In this document: one piece after another, positions 10,566-22,838 of the stretch
Layout of the letters: each line of letters begins with the position of its first letter
How positions within the stretch are numbered: position 1 is the stretch's first letter
NCBI RefSeq assembly: GCF_963675165.1
Contig: NC_087382.1
Span: forward strand, 6,620,315-6,684,314
DNA: 64,000 nucleotides
Reading direction: 5' to 3'
From: Halichondria panicea
Lineage: Eukaryota; Porifera; Demospongiae; Suberitida; Halichondriidae
The notes under the pieces: model-generated
The model's input: the letters and a program-made list of their open reading frames with translations, nothing else
The model's database searches: none
Told to the model about the DNA's origin: nothing
Made by a program: the position numbers and the translations under genes

Positions 10566-11515
10566 AGTACGGAAAATATTCGCGAGCGCGAAATCATAGT
10601 TTCACCCGTTGACACAGGGCGGCCTAGTCGTTTCCAATCCCCTTCCTTAATCGTGATAAGCGCCACTGAACTGATCAACCTATTTAACTACTATGGTATC
10701 TTGTGCCAACTATAGGCACCAACACCCACTCAAGTCAATGGCCCACAACTACTGGTCTAGTGTGGCCTCTTGGCCATGATTGTAGCTCTATATAATTTTT
10801 TGAAAGTGTTTAATAATTAATATTTAATTTGTAAAGTAGCTGCATATTCAAGCGTGTATTGCAAAAATATTTTCTACATAGTATGAGTTTTTGACTGCAT
10901 ATAAAATTATACTTACCTGAACAGTAACTGGACGTAGTCGTAGCGTTAAACTAGCTGCTGCCCCACCCTGGTTTCTTTACTGCAGAGAGCTAGAGAAGCC
11001 GGATCACTGCGTATGACGCCAATTGGCGTCAACGGCCGTGTCGGCCACTTACCAGAGTGACGCCAATAGGCGTCATTGGCGTGTCATTGGCGTATAATCG
11101 GTTAAAGGTGCTGTTTCAAATTCTTACCCATGCAGCCTGTAGTACCAAACAGTATAATGGCAGCTGGCATCCGATTAATCAGTAAAACCAGTAGGTTTTA
11201 CATAGGATTGATTGGCAGTGGGTTTGTCCGTGTTTAGCAATATTTCGACTCTGCAGCACACCGGAAGGCCACATCAAGAAACTAAATGGACAGATAGTTT
11301 ATTTAGCCTCTCATTTCATAAAACGTTTTAAATGTATGAATAATTATTGTCATTTTAAATATTGCACTATTTCGACGTTTCACCTCGTTGTCTGACAGGT
11401 AAGTAAGTGAGTGGTTTCTTGCCCAGCCCTCTCCAGGACATTCTGCACAGGGTTTCCAAACGACTACATGCAACCTGGATTACATCAGATTTGCGATTGC
11501 TTCCACGAGGCAGAT
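10566..11515. other. Non-coding stretch with a palindromic TIR-like motif
   Basis: No gene recognised. At 11015-11030 there is a perfect 16-bp palindrome GACGCCAATTGGCGTC, repeated imperfectly at 11059-11074 and followed at 11100-11108 by GGTTAAAGG. This resembles the ends of the TTAA-type elements elsewhere in the window and may be the relic of one. Confidence 0.4.
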
Positions 11516-11521
11516 GACTAG

Positions 11522-11660
11522 CCTCGTTCCCAGGCCTTACTTTTTCTTGCTGTTGTCACTGTTCATCCATAAATCACAAGAAAGACATAGTGAGGCAGCA
11601 AAGAAAGAAATGGGCGTACAGTTAAGAAAAGTAAGGCCTGGTTTGGGAAATCGCGTGATC
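11522..11660. repeat. Short inverted-repeat element
   Basis: The left side TTCCCAGGCCTTACTTTT and the right side AAAAGTAAGGCCTGG are inverted copies about 100 bp apart, as in a small MITE. No target duplication could be assigned. Confidence 0.5.
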
Positions 11661-12304
11661 CACAAGGATTTTTATGAACGTGGGCGATATGTAGCCGATA
11701 TGTAGCCCACAATCATGACGTAAGGTATTCTCCCACACATTCAGAGTTGTACTGAGACAACCACTGCACCCAAGCTGTGCTGCAAGTCAGATCAGAGAAC
11801 CAGCGTGGCCAGCTCTGGTGGCAGTAGCTACCTGCTATATGATAATGATGACTAAGCTATTCTTGATCTATACTAGCATGTAGAAAGACACAAGAAAAGG
11901 TAATAGTCTGATAGAATTTGAACACACAATCTAGACTAGTAGATCATCTAGCTAAGCCTAAGGTATATAGCTAGCTATAGTGCTTGCAAACTTTCAGTTC
12001 CAAGTCCATGTCCAGCTTGCTGCAGGCAAAGTTTTATTAGTCATAGATATCTGCGTGGGCAGTCCAACATCTCTAGCTCAGCATGCCCACGCTCATTTTC
12101 ACCCTTCTACCACCCTTCTACCCTCACGCGACTTCCCGATACAGGCTCTCCTTTTTCCTAACTCTACGTCTATTTCTTTCTTTATTCCTCCAATTAATAC
12201 CGTATTTTATCTCATTGAACGATTAAGACAGTATTTTATCTTATTGAACGATTGTGATAAAGAACAGAAAAAGGAGAGCCTGTGTAGAGGCTAGCAGATG
12301 ACCT
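11661..12304. repeat. Non-coding stretch with a 17-bp inverted repeat
   Basis: No gene recognised. ACAGGCTCTCCTTTTTC near 12142 is exactly inverted as GAAAAAGGAGAGCCTGT near 12268. Between them lies an imperfect two-copy tandem repeat, TATTTTATCTYATTGAACGA. Probably a small foldback element. Confidence 0.5.
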
Positions 12305-13384
12305 CTCAGTCTCTCCTAGACATCTTTAATGACTCAGCAATTGATGTCTTAGGCTGGTATTCACCAACAATAATATTGTGAAGCTCTTCCAATTATTGTG
12401 GTCTGACTGGGATGATTTGGTTCCTGATGCCCTACTGAAAGAGTGGCTGCAGTGGAGGAAGGAACTACCCCTACTCTCTAATGCCCAGATGTTACTAGTG
12501 TATCAAGACAACTACATGGCTTCTCAGACGCATCAGAGAAGGCATAGATCTACTCTGGAGTTGTGTATCTCAGAATGGAAGATTCGATAGGCAGCCTACA
12601 CACTTCTATAGTGATGGTAAAAACGCCTATCAAGAGTACCACGCTTGGAACTTTGTGGAGCTGCACAGATACTGTTCCAATGCAAAAACGTTCTAAGACT
12701 TTTGCGTGGACTGACTCTACTATTGTACTCAATTGGTTACAAGGGAATCCACACAGATTCAAGGTGTTTGTTGGCAACCGAGTGGCACAAATCATGGAAC
12801 TCATCCCACCAGAGCGATGGAGACAATGCTGCGTCCCGTGGATTATATCCAGCACACTTTGGTAGAATGGGCTGAGATTTAATCAAAGGCTGACTATGAA
12901 GCTGAAACTGTGGACGAGTTACGATCGCTACTGTCGTCGAGAAACAGAATTTGTTAGATGTTGATCATTTCTCATCGTTCCATAGCGTGGACATTGAGAT
13001 TCGCAAGATCAAATCAAAGTTCAAATCACAAAGCTCCGTTCAGGACTCTCTCCGTTCAGGAATTGAACCAAGCCACAGAATCAAAGCAAGAAGAAATAGT
13101 TTCTCTCAAAAAAACGAGTCGCCTTTTATCGACAAAGAAGAGGACGTCAGAGAAATGCAAAAATCACAATCGTCACAATCGTCATCCGATCATACTACCC
13201 TCTAACCATCCCCTGGTAAAACTCACCCGACTACTTCATGGTGGTCATCTACTAATATCTGGATCCCTTTCTCGTCGATACTACATTGTTGGTGGGCACA
13301 AGACGATCCGATCGATCACACGTAGCTGCGTTATCTGCAGGAGAAGATCAGCCAAACCACGTCCCCACACGTACACAGCATGAA
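12305..13384 (+). pseudogene. BEL/Pao retrotransposon pol remnant
   Basis: Conceptual translation across frames gives the typical BEL/Pao order. First comes the end of the RT region with LWSDWDDLVPDALLKEWLQW and ELPLLSNAQ. The RNase H-like region follows, with AWTDSTIVLNWLQGNPHRFK and FVGNRVAQIMELIPPERW. Then comes the integrase zinc-binding N-terminus, with LTRLLHGGHLLISGSLSRR and YYIVGGHKTIRSITRSCVIC. At least four frame changes and several stops break it. Segments are missing between the RNase H-like part and the integrase. The integrase core fragment follows at 14273. Confidence 0.85.
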
Positions 13385-13874
13385 TGGGTCTAGACTCCAA
13401 GAGTATTCAGCGTTGCAACATGTTCAGTATAACAGCAGTGTCCAAGCCAAATAAATGTGGGGTTTCCCACTGACAGTATTCCAGAGCTCCCAAGCAGTTT
13501 CCTAGAAACAATAGTACCGTAGGTATATTGGTATGGAAACTGAGGATTTATTGATTAACAGTCTCAGTCTCAGAAATTAGCCGCATCACACCGTTTTCCT
13601 TTAGGAGGGCAGCTGATTATCCAGAAATAACGTCATTTAGTTATTCACGTGATGATCTAGTTTGTCAGCTGGAGCTAGCTAGCCACTCTGATATATCTGG
13701 GAGCTAGCTAGCTATTGCTATAGGCTGAGTACGTCAAGTACGAGTACAGTATGCAAGGCCATTGTCTGAAGGGAGGAAGACTAGACACGAAGACTAGACA
13801 CATACACCAATTGCAAGGAAGAACCACCGAGATAAGTTTGCTCATCCATCAAATATAACCGGTTTGGCTAGCTA
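13385..13874. other. Non-coding spacer inside the BEL remnant
   Basis: I see no gene here; AGCTAGCTAGC tracts only. It separates two pieces of one BEL/Pao pol remnant, so it is probably later inserted sequence. Confidence 0.4.
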
Positions 13875-14290
13875 GGTCGACACTTGTATATGTTAACACT
13901 TGTGTGTGGCAGTATCATAATTATGTTGGGCTATGTCAGCACTTGTGTGTGGCAGTCTGATATGTTGGGCACTTGTGGTCTGGCAGTCTGATATGTTGGG
14001 CTACATCAACACTTGTGTGCGGGCAGTCTGGCACTTGTGTCTGGCAGTGACACTTGTGTGCGGGCAGTCTGATATGTTGGGCTACGTCGACACTTGTGTC
14101 TGGCAGTCTGATATATATGTTGGGCTACGTCGGCACTTGTGTCTGGCAGTCTGATATGTTGGGCTACATCGACACTTGTGTGCGGGCAGTCTGATATGTT
14201 GGGCTACGTCGGCGTGGTTGGCGGGATAATTATAGGTAGACACTTAGGTGTGGCAGTCCGATATGTATAATTATGTCGACACTTTTGCGT
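13875..14290. repeat. Minisatellite of about 42 bp
   Basis: Degenerate tandem copies built from GATATGTTGGGCTACRTCGA, CACTTGTGTGYGGGCAGTCT and shortened versions. About eight to nine copies are visible. The array lies between the integrase N-terminal and core fragments of the BEL remnant. Confidence 0.85.
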
Positions 14291-14600
14291 AAAATTATTA
14301 TTTTGTACACACATTACGTGGGACAGCTCCACAAGGTTCTATTCGCAAGCGTAATATTTATATTTGTGTCTCTATCTGTAAAGGCTGTGCACATCGAAGC
14401 AGTGTCAGATCTGACTTCAGAGGCCTGCCTGAGGAGTGACCACGGAACAAACTTCGTCGGCATTCTCAAGGAATTAAAAAACACCAACGATGGAATTACA
14501 TGGGATTTCATTCCCGAGCGGTGAAGAGCCTCAAGACATTTTTTGATTGGCCGTCCGATCGAGGACCGTGATTTTCCTCCTCAATCCATCTGCATAAACA
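14291..14600 (+). pseudogene. BEL/Pao integrase core fragment
   Basis: The plus strand encodes VFVSLSVKAVHIEAVSDLTS-like residues, RSDHGTNFVGILKELK and WDFIPER, the signature of the BEL/Pao integrase catalytic core with its second Asp in SDHGTNF. A frame change follows, then SRHFLIGRPIED from the C-terminal region. The span between the first and second catalytic Asp is shortened. Confidence 0.85.
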
Positions 14601-14719
14601 TAGAGGTAGCATTCCATGCCAAACCAAATGGCCGGTATATCGAGGTGGCCGTACTTCAGAGAGCGAGAGTCTACTGTATAAATTAAATGTCTTTAAGTAA
14701 CAACAGTCCATTCAATCAG

Positions 14720-14905
14720 TTAGTACATTTCGCAAGGTAGGAGCAAGGCTGTTTTAGTCACGGGTCTCGTGTAAATGCCGTTCGTGGTTCGTAGCTTCAC
14801 AACCCTAACTAGGGTTTCGATGATTCGAGCCATTGGGAAGGCATAACGACCTTCTCTCAACACGACAATATCTAGATTCTGGACAGATGCTGGTCGGAAT
14901 GCCAT
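14720..14905 (-). pseudogene. BEL/Pao C-terminal fragment, inverted
   Basis: On the minus strand the frame reads LDIVVLREGRYAFPMARIIE and RVVKLRTTNGIYTRPVTKTA, the typical C-terminal end of BEL/Pao pol. It lies close to the forward BEL fragments but in the opposite orientation, so part of the element was inverted or a second copy inserted. GGTGGCCGTACTTCAG near 14645 and its complement near 14960 flank it as an inverted repeat. Confidence 0.8.
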
Positions 14906-17189
14906 CTTTTCCGACTAATGCTTCACAGAGATGCCAACGACGCAATGTGCACAAAACTCACCCTGAAGTACGGCCACTCGCTATTCCGTTTTACCGGCTA
15001 GTGCTGGCAGTCCCAAATAACGTTTTCAATGTAATTTTATAATTACGGCCGGACATGATGTTTTGGGTGTGGTTTAGTAAATAAAATTGGATTACACTTA
15101 AATAGAGAGCAGAATAATTCATTATCTTTCATTATCCTCGAGACAAGAACTGCAATCAGTGATTAGATTCGAGGTAAGGTCTTTTTTAAGCCGTGGCTAA
15201 TTATCTGAAGTACGCCAAGCTGCATGGTCCCAAGGGTGGCCGGATTAACGAGAGTCTACTGTATGTCTTGGCCGGCGGCCTTATAGGTAATGGGTAATGT
15301 TACCAGGAGCCAAAGGAGCGGCCAACTTCAACGTACACTCGGGGATCACATTGCCGGTGAAACCGCACTTCCTTATACGGAAAGCCACTTAGTGCTTGCA
15401 AAACCGCTGTTATTGCGTGAATGCTTACCTCCACGCACGCGCTCAACAGAATGCGCTATAGGCGTCAAAAAATTGTTGAGCGAAGGACGAGCACATGCCT
15501 CCCAAAAAGAAGAAGCTCAAGAGAAGAATCAGTAGCTTAAATACATTGCTGGGAAACTCCGAGGAGCTAAAGCTAAAAGAGAAGAGCATTTATGGCTTTT
15601 TGAAGATAGAAAGGCTGCTGTTTAACAGGAGAAAAAAGGACAGTTCTTAGAAAACTACTGACAGATGGACTTTTAAGTTCTGTAGTTTGTACGATAGTGA
15701 TTGTGCTCGGGGAGGGGATAGGCAATTACGACTTCTCATTAAGTGGAACTGTTTCAGTGGTACTTACGCTGTTCCAAGTATGGTTAGTCCTACGGTACTA
15801 GCACACCACTATGGACAGAGCTTACAGATGGATATGATGGAACTATATCAAATGATTGTATTTGCAGCACTTCTAAAGAACTTATTCACGATCAGAGATT
15901 CATCTTCACACCAGGCAGATTCACCTGTCTTTCCTGATGATGCCTATTCGGTTTCAGCCTTCATGTCTCTATCCATTCCCGTACAAATATCACCAAAAGG
16001 TGCACACTAGTAAAAAAAAGGACTCTGGCAAAACAGCTTTCAGTTTTAAAGCAAGAGGACTAACATTCCAGCCCGAGGCCGAATGAAATTTCCTCACATC
16101 CTAATGCTACCTTTTTGCCGCGCGTGCTCTCTACACAGTGCTCTCTACACATAAAGAAAACACTTTCTACGGAAAATGTCAAAAGTCAAAAGTACGTGAT
16201 TTAATATGTATGTACACATGACTATACATGTACATCACAATGACATGTATCTCGGCAACAAAGCAAGCTATTAAAGAAAATACAACTCTGAAAGAAGACT
16301 TTTACCGTGTCTGTCAAGTCCGCATTCAACAACAAATCTTTTGTCCAAGAAAACTAGTGGACGATATAATTATACAACGAACTTTTGTCACGGGTTATTA
16401 ATACTATGCTCCTACAAACTGCAGCTGTACTAGACAGAATTAAGTCGGACAAGGGTGTCAATGCCGATGTGGCTTTACGAGAGGTGTACGCATCACAAAC
16501 AAAGTCTTCCGTTAAACTATAGCAATTAGGAGTTAGGAGTGAACAATAATAATAATATTGTCATAATACAATAAAGTTAAGTCGTTTAATAATTATAATA
16601 AAAGAGATTTATTTAACTTTTGAATGTCTGTGTGATGAGAATGCTGTCGTAAAAAGAGGGGTGCATTTCTATAATCATCGTCTCTACACCTTTTCGAAAT
16701 ATCATTCTTGATAGCGCTAGCAGATGAATAGTTTGTTGACATCAAATTTCCTCGTACTTTAGTTGGCTCTCCACAGCACTTCCATTCAAACGAATCGGGC
16801 AGATAATGTATTGAGGGTGCCTCGTTAAGAAGTCTTCGCAAAATCCGATAAATCCATAGTACACAAGTAAGTCTCAATAAGTCCCATGCTTGCCATGAAT
16901 GAAACATGCGACCAGACGTCTCAGAGAATGTGAAGTCTGTATGAATGAAACATGCGACCAGACGTCTCAGAGAATGTAAAGTCTGTATGTGAAGTCTGTA
17001 TGTGTACATAATTTTTTATGACAAAGGTACGGTATAATTATTTTACACGTACATCATAAATGTAATGAGATGCTATAATAAAGATGCTATAATAAAAATC
17101 ATGTTCATAATCAATCGAATGCTGGCAGCAGTTTAGCTATAGGCCCTGCATGAGCAGTAATTGTATGGGGAAATAACAAACTCTTACCT
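14906..17189. other. No recognised gene; scattered open frames
   Basis: Two open frames (15290-15535 plus, 16593-17009 minus) and a lysine-rich segment near 15495 (MPPKKKKLKRRIS) have no recognised similarity. A hydrophobic stretch near 15660-15780 is open in one frame but follows a stop. GAGAGTCTACTGTA occurs at 14662-14675 and near 15252 and resembles the end of pogo/Tigger-type terminal repeats. A 46-bp tandem duplication lies near 16890-16985. Likely decayed repeats. Confidence 0.35.
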
Positions 17190-19700
17190 TCAGCTCTTAC
17201 CGTCAGATACGAGTTTATTCGCCCATTCCGAGAAATACTGATAACTTCTCTTCATTGAGCAAATGAGAGGACTATCCATAGATTTGATGTAACCCAGAAT
17301 GCCTCTTTCAAACATCTGCTGGCATGCTTTTAAGTACAAAACCACTTCTTGGACACTGACAGCATTGGAATGGATTTGGGATTGTAAAACAAATTCTTCT
17401 AGTTCAGCTGCGTGTGTGTGTGTGTATACTAAATTAATGCACGCCTTGATGCAATACACAGACTGCTTACAACAAACCTGCATAATCTTTGCTGGTTTGA
17501 CGTTAAGTCTAGTCCAGGAATAAGTCTAGTCCAGGAATCTCGATACACAAAGTTTTCTTTCAAGCCAGGCACTCGACACATCTGACCCCTTTTCAGCTCC
17601 TGTCCAATAGTCCTTCGATCACTTCCCAACTAAAGGGATGAGCGTCCTTGCCTTGAGAGAACATGCTCGGTTGCGTTCCATCTAATCGTGACTTGTACAG
17701 TGCAGCAATCATTGTTTTGAGCTGAATTCGGTGTGAATATTATGTAAGTAAACACAATGGGTGTGGGTGGGTATTACCTGGGTTGTAGGGCAGACAATAA
17801 GGAAAACATTATCTCCTGAGAAAGGATTCTTAAAGTGTGCTTGAACAGCATGAATATCTTCCTTTGATTCCTTGTTGTATCTGAAAGCACCGTCATAAGA
17901 TTGGATGATGCACCATCGCAAATTAAGGCAGTAACCTGTGAACAGTGGTTATACATAATTAAGACACCATACGCATGGAATTTTCTTGTTGCATCCATAA
18001 CACAGCAGTAGGTGAACTCCGAGGTTATTGTACCAGCACTGGTGTAATGGGGGCCAAGTATATCGCAGTTAGTACTATGATCCTTCCACATTGTTTGCAT
18101 TATGTAGTGGGTTTTCTGAGCAGAGACATCGTCATCAAGCCAATGGAATATATCGGACATTGAAGCCATAGCCGACTAATGAGTTATCACTGCTATTCCA
18201 CTGGAGCTTCGCTCTGACTTTCACTTCATCGAATATTAAAGCTCCTTCACCAAGTGGTGCTTTCTTTCCCTGTGCCTTGGCCTCCTTTTTTCTCAATTGA
18301 TACATGTCATATTCTTCTTTTAACCTTGATACAATTTCACCTGGTCTCTCTGAGTATTCAGACTTCAATCCTTTTAATACAGAAACACAGGGTAACTGCA
18401 TGAGACGAAAACTACGAAGACTCTGGTAGGCTTCGGGCACACGGCCAATGCTATAAAATCACAAGTTGGTTAATATTATTATCAAGACTGTTAGCTGAAC
18501 AGTAATGTTAACAACGTTACCAAAGGCGTATGGCATTACTGATAAACTAACCCATTCTAATAGTGATAGTGCTCCATCTATTCCCCCGTGCTCCAGTATC
18601 TGCATGAGCGTAAGAAATTATTACACACTAGTGAAATACTCACAGTTTTTCTTCTGATCTTTAATGAAATCAAGTCTGTCCGTGACATCCTGTTTCCACT
18701 TTTCACGCAAAATGTCCCCTTTGCCTACAAAGGAAAAATATTAATCCTGCATGCTGAATGAGCACAGATAGTTGTTACCTGTTACATCTGCTTCCTTCAG
18801 TAACTCCTCAAGTTTAACCTTTGATGTTTTTTCAATTTCTGCGACAATAGCAAGGATATCATCACTAGACATTTCTTCTACCTCTACATCTAACTTCTCA
18901 AGTTTCTTTAGCTTTTTCTTGTTCTTCTTAGTGTCTAAGTTTTTCATTTCGAAGTCGTTTTCCCAGCGATTTGGGTGTCAAATACTTCTTTGGATACTTA
19001 CTACCAGCCTTCAATCAACTCTCTATTGTTTTAGGAGATACTGCATTATTTCTCTTTGCCATGTCTTGAATATGATACATAAGGCGGGAACACTTCGGAC
19101 ACCTCAGAGGATGAACATTACCACCAGCACATCAAGCAATCGATGTGGTCACAACGATTAAACATTGGAGTCCAATTGCGTAAACTTTTACTCGCAAACG
19201 TTGAGATTGGAAAGCCTCCACACTTGGAAAGCCTCCACACAAAACATATCCGATGTTTTTCTGAAGAGAAGACAGCAGAGTGAAAAACTCAACTTCATTA
19301 CTCTCAATGCTGAAACTCTTCACCCGTTTGAAATGTACTTCCAGATGACCATCTTTTGTGCATTCAACAATAACTCTTGGGTTGGCAACAGGTGTGAGAA
19401 GAGGACTTTCAGTAGTGACAGGACCTGTGAAGACAAGCCATGTTGTTGCTCCGTTACAATAATTATGAGAAACTAGGCACATCAGGAAACTGTTGCTGGC
19501 TGGCAGGCTCTAGGAAGGTTTACTTTTACTACAGACATTAGTGACATCTTTAACTTAGCTAGTTCTCGACACTAGTCTACCAGTATGAATTTATTGATGC
19601 TAGTCATGCAAGCTATTCATACAGTACATACATACAACCTTACCTGTCCCTCTGACCTCAGGTATAACAAGACTTGGGACATTTATAGGTGCCATGGCTC
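17190..19700 (-). pseudogene. P-element-like transposase gene, decayed, with introns
   Basis: Reading leftwards from about 19700, an exon ends PSLVIPEVRGTG at donor ACAG|GTAAGG (19644). The next starts after TCTTCACAG (19424) with VTTESPLLTPVANPRVIVEC. A Cys-rich part with RCPKCSRLMYHIQDM and a Lys-rich coiled region (18741-18947) follow, then the RNase H-like core with GEGALIFDEVKVRAKLQW (first Asp), ALICDGASSNL, FKNPFSGDNVFLIVCPTTQ and LKENFVYRDSWTRL. It ends with SVQEVVLYLKACQQMFERGI and YFSEWANKL. This order fits animal P-like (THAP9-related) transposases. Frameshifts near 18170, 17895 and 17600 and stops show that it is inactive. Exact superfamily name is inference. Confidence 0.75.
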
Positions 19701-20419
19701 GAAACATTTACGTTTTGGGCTCCCAATCAAACGGAAAGTCGTCATCTGGGCAACCATCACTTGTGGAACATTAGCGGTACAGATGACAAGCATAATTTCT
19801 TTCTCTTCGGAGTTCGTAAGTAATTGGCACGTGACCGTTGCGTTTGCGTGTGGTTTCACAACCACAATTTTTCGCTATCCGTATATGGAAATGCGGTCAT
19901 AGCCACTTACGTAGTCAGCCGCTCCTTTTCTTTATGGGCTCCTGATGTTACTTATACAGTATTTTGATTATTCATAGTTTTCGATTTGTGGTAAAAATGG
20001 CTGTACAATTGCCAGTTTCCAGCTTGTTAATCCCCTTGTTTACTAGCATTAACAAGTACCAGGGAATAGCCAAGTCAACATTCACAAAGTTGGTAATGCC
20101 AATGGAATATTTACCAGAGAAGGTAATTTAATCCCTTGTAAACTATCACAAACTTGGTAATGCCTTGTTAATTAATTAACTATACCTCTTATAATTAATA
20201 ATTAGCAAGCATTAATTAGCAAGCATGACGTACGTCGCACAAAAGATCAACATGAGAATAAATAAGTGAAATGTTCTAAAGTTCGATTCAGAATCAGGTT
20301 GACCTAAAGAAAAGAAAAGCATAATCATAATAATGCAATGGGTATATAATGGGTATATAATTATGCTAGCACCGGGGGGGGGGGGGGTGCTGATGCCTCG
20401 ATGTAGGCTTGTGTAGGCG
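19701..20419. other. Non-coding stretch with a poly-G run
   Basis: No gene recognised. A 14-base G run lies just before 20390. AATTAATTAATTA-like tracts are frequent. The short open frames show no similarity. Confidence 0.4.
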
Positions 20420-20463
20420 CCTCGAATCCACGCCGATTAAAATACGGCCTGGTGTTCATTGCA
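20420..20463 (+). repeat. Left 44-bp terminal inverted repeat
   Basis: Matches the reverse complement of 26725-26768 at all 44 positions. Perfect identity across 6 kb, while the interior genes carry several frameshifts, suggests either a fairly recent insertion of an already defective copy or strong conservation of the ends. Confidence 0.9.
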
Positions 20464-20568
20464 TGGCACATGCGCTGAACAATTACCCAGAATCTGGGTA
20501 ATTGTGCACGCCAGTAAAACTTTTAGTAAATTAATGTTACCGTAAACTAGCTTGTAATACTTGGAATT

Positions 20569-22800
20569 TTGGAATTTGTTCCGTGTTACTGTTATTGTTT
20601 GAATAACAATGGCATTGATGCGTTTTGTGAAGCTGTGGCTTATGCTCTTCGTTGCGTTGGTCTGGAGGATCTCACACTGAAGCCAAAGCAAAAGGAGGCT
20701 CTCATCCACGGTCATGATGTCTTTGCTTGGTTCCCCACGGGCTATGGCAAGTCTTTGTGCTTCCAACTGTTGCCCTTCATGTTTGACTTCAAAACAAGCT
20801 CGAGCTCTGAGAGAAGTGTTGTGCTGGTGCTGTCACCACTACTGTGATAGACCAGGTCTCAGGCCTCCGGAAGAGGGGTGTCTCTGCTGCTATATTGTCT
20901 GGCAACAAAGGTAAATAAAGATGTAGATACAGTACCTATAATTATAGAATCTATAAAGTTATTAATGCCTTCATTTCATAGATGTCGAGAAGGACCTCCT
21001 TGCTAGTGTGAGTGAGGGTCGGTTCTCCCTCCTCTATAGTGCACTCGTGGAAGCAGCTCCTGGTCCAACGTCCCCTCTGTGACTCTGTAGTGGCAGTCGC
21101 TATTGATGAAGCACACTGTGTGTATAAGTGGTAAGTTTATTCGATTTGAGGCAACATTTTAGAACTGGCTACATCGACGCGACATATAAAACAACACAGC
21201 TTGAGCAAGTTCTACTTTGGATATTGTCCTAAGATGTAGTGTGTTACATATAATTATATATGGAGGGTCTCTTTAAAAAAGCAGGTCTCCTTAAAATATG
21301 TACACATGTATTTATACACGACGATTGTACGTTAAAACATAGTGCCGTGCTCTACTGTCTACGCAATTTTGTATAATGATTTTACAATGTACATGTACAG
21401 GAGTAAAGACTTTCAACCTGCACCAAGAGGATGAGGGACTATGTTGTTCAGAACCTTGGCATGGCAGGCTACTATATGGTGTCTGAGTCTCCCAACAAGT
21501 CTGTTATGAGGCGGTCAGTCAGAAAGACAACAATTGAGGAAGACTTTACATTCGTTGTGGCAGACTTGTTGGACAACACTGTCAAGGCTCGACGTATAGT
21601 TGTCTACTGCCAGTCACTGAACATGTGCGCGAGTTTGTATGAGCACTTCAAGTACACTCTGAAGGATGCTGGCTACTACCCTCCAGGAGCTGAACAGATC
21701 AGTGACAACACAATGTTCGGAATGTTTCACTCCTGTACTGACGAACACAACAAGGCAGTTATAATGGAGAGTCTTGGGAAGCCTGACGATGTTGTCAGGA
21801 TTGTGTTTGCGACGATGTATAGGGGTGGACTTCAAGAACTTAGACTCCACTATGGTGCCCCTAGGTCACTGGAAGACTACTTTCAAGAGAGCGGTTGAGC
21901 TATAATCAGCAGTTGTTGGCTAGAGTGTACTGGAGGCCAGTCGCTTAGCTGTCCCAGGGGAGGCTTTCTATCGATACGCCATAATGAGATTTGTGATATG
22001 ACTGCAACCGTAATGAGCGAAGTCTGCCACAACGTGAAAATAGAACCTGGATTACAACCTGTAACTGGGGAGCAATTCGATCAATTGGACATTGTCGCAC
22101 AAAGACAGAGTGCATTCTTTGATGTTAGGGTTTTTAACCCATACGCACCTTGCTACCGCAACTCCACCCAGAATGAGTTAGAGAAGAAGAGATGTTATGA
22201 AGAGCGCATTAGAGAGATAGAACACGGCTCGTTCACCCCACTGGTTCTGTCTGCTGCTGGAGGAATTGGCCCAGCGGCAACCATCGTATACAAGAGGTTG
22301 GCATCACTAATTTCAGAGAAACAAGGAAGTTCTACCCCCCCATTGGGTGAGATGCAGATTAAACTAAACTTCTCTCTACTAAGATCGGCTGTAATGTGCA
22401 TCCGTGGCTCCCGATCTACCTTCGCTTCTGAAGTCAATACAGATTTTATCGACCTGGCCGTCCACGAAGGCCAGGTGCAATCTTTTTAACTAACCTTTTT
22501 TTAACTCAACCATATAAGAATAATTAGATCTAAACATATATATAACCTAAACATATATATAACTTTCCTTTCCTGTATTGTCACACGTACACATGATTAT
22601 TTGAAAAAAAAAAAAAAAAAAAGTTGAAGCTCCTGTACGGGCTGACCCAAGGAACTTGGAATTGCAGGGACTATCTTGAGAACACTGAGCTGTGCAGGAG
22701 ATTCATGCTGTTGAAGTACTTCGATCCCGTTGTTGCCAGGGACATGAAGTCTCGGGACAAGATGTTCTGCTGCGACAACTGTCGATCCATTGCTAAGTGA
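20569..22800 (+). pseudogene. RecQ-like superfamily 2 helicase gene, decayed
   Basis: Exon 1 encodes LTLKPKQKEALIHGHDVFAW followed by the Walker A box FPTGYGKSLCFQ (motif I), then VVLVLSPLL and, after a stop, a frame ending at donor GCAACAAAG|GTAAAT (20910). Exon 2 starts after TTTCATAG (20982) and holds the DEAH box in AIDEAHCVYKW (motif II), ending at GTG|GTAAGT (21130). Further on come RRIVVYCQSLNMCA, RIVFATM and HYGAPRSLEDYFQESG (motifs IV-VI region; GRAGR is lost). After a LINE insertion, LENTELCRRFMLLKYFDP and KMFCCDNC form the RecQ zinc-binding end, finishing at a TGA near 22800. Stops and deletions make it non-functional. It would act as a 3'-5' DNA helicase if intact. Confidence 0.85.
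21901..22622 (+). mobile_element. 5'-truncated LINE-type retrotransposon with poly(A)
   Basis: The frame from about 21928 to 22488 encodes the 3' end of an RT-bearing polyprotein: CPRGGF, RHNEICDMTA, EVCHNVKIEPGLQPVTGE, FFDVRVFNPYAPCYRN and GSFTPLVLSAAGG. About 110 bp of 3' UTR and a run of about 19 A residues ending at 22622 follow. GTTGAGCT before (from 21894) and GTTGAAGCTC after (22623) look like a slightly decayed target duplication. It interrupts the RecQ-like helicase between its motif VI region and zinc-binding end. The DVRVF segment could be a restriction-like endonuclease core; this is inference. The clade is not assigned. Confidence 0.7.
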
Positions 22801-22838
22801 GGTAAGTATTGCAGTTTACTGATTAGTAGTCAATCTCA

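Noticed and set aside
15290..15535. Possible 81-aa gene
   Set aside because: No similarity, no splice or promoter context, and flanked by repeat remnants; kept only as part of an unassigned stretch.
20340..20395. Poly-G run as a regulatory G-quadruplex
   Set aside because: A single uninterrupted G run next to repeats is more likely a simple slippage tract or assembly-sensitive homopolymer.
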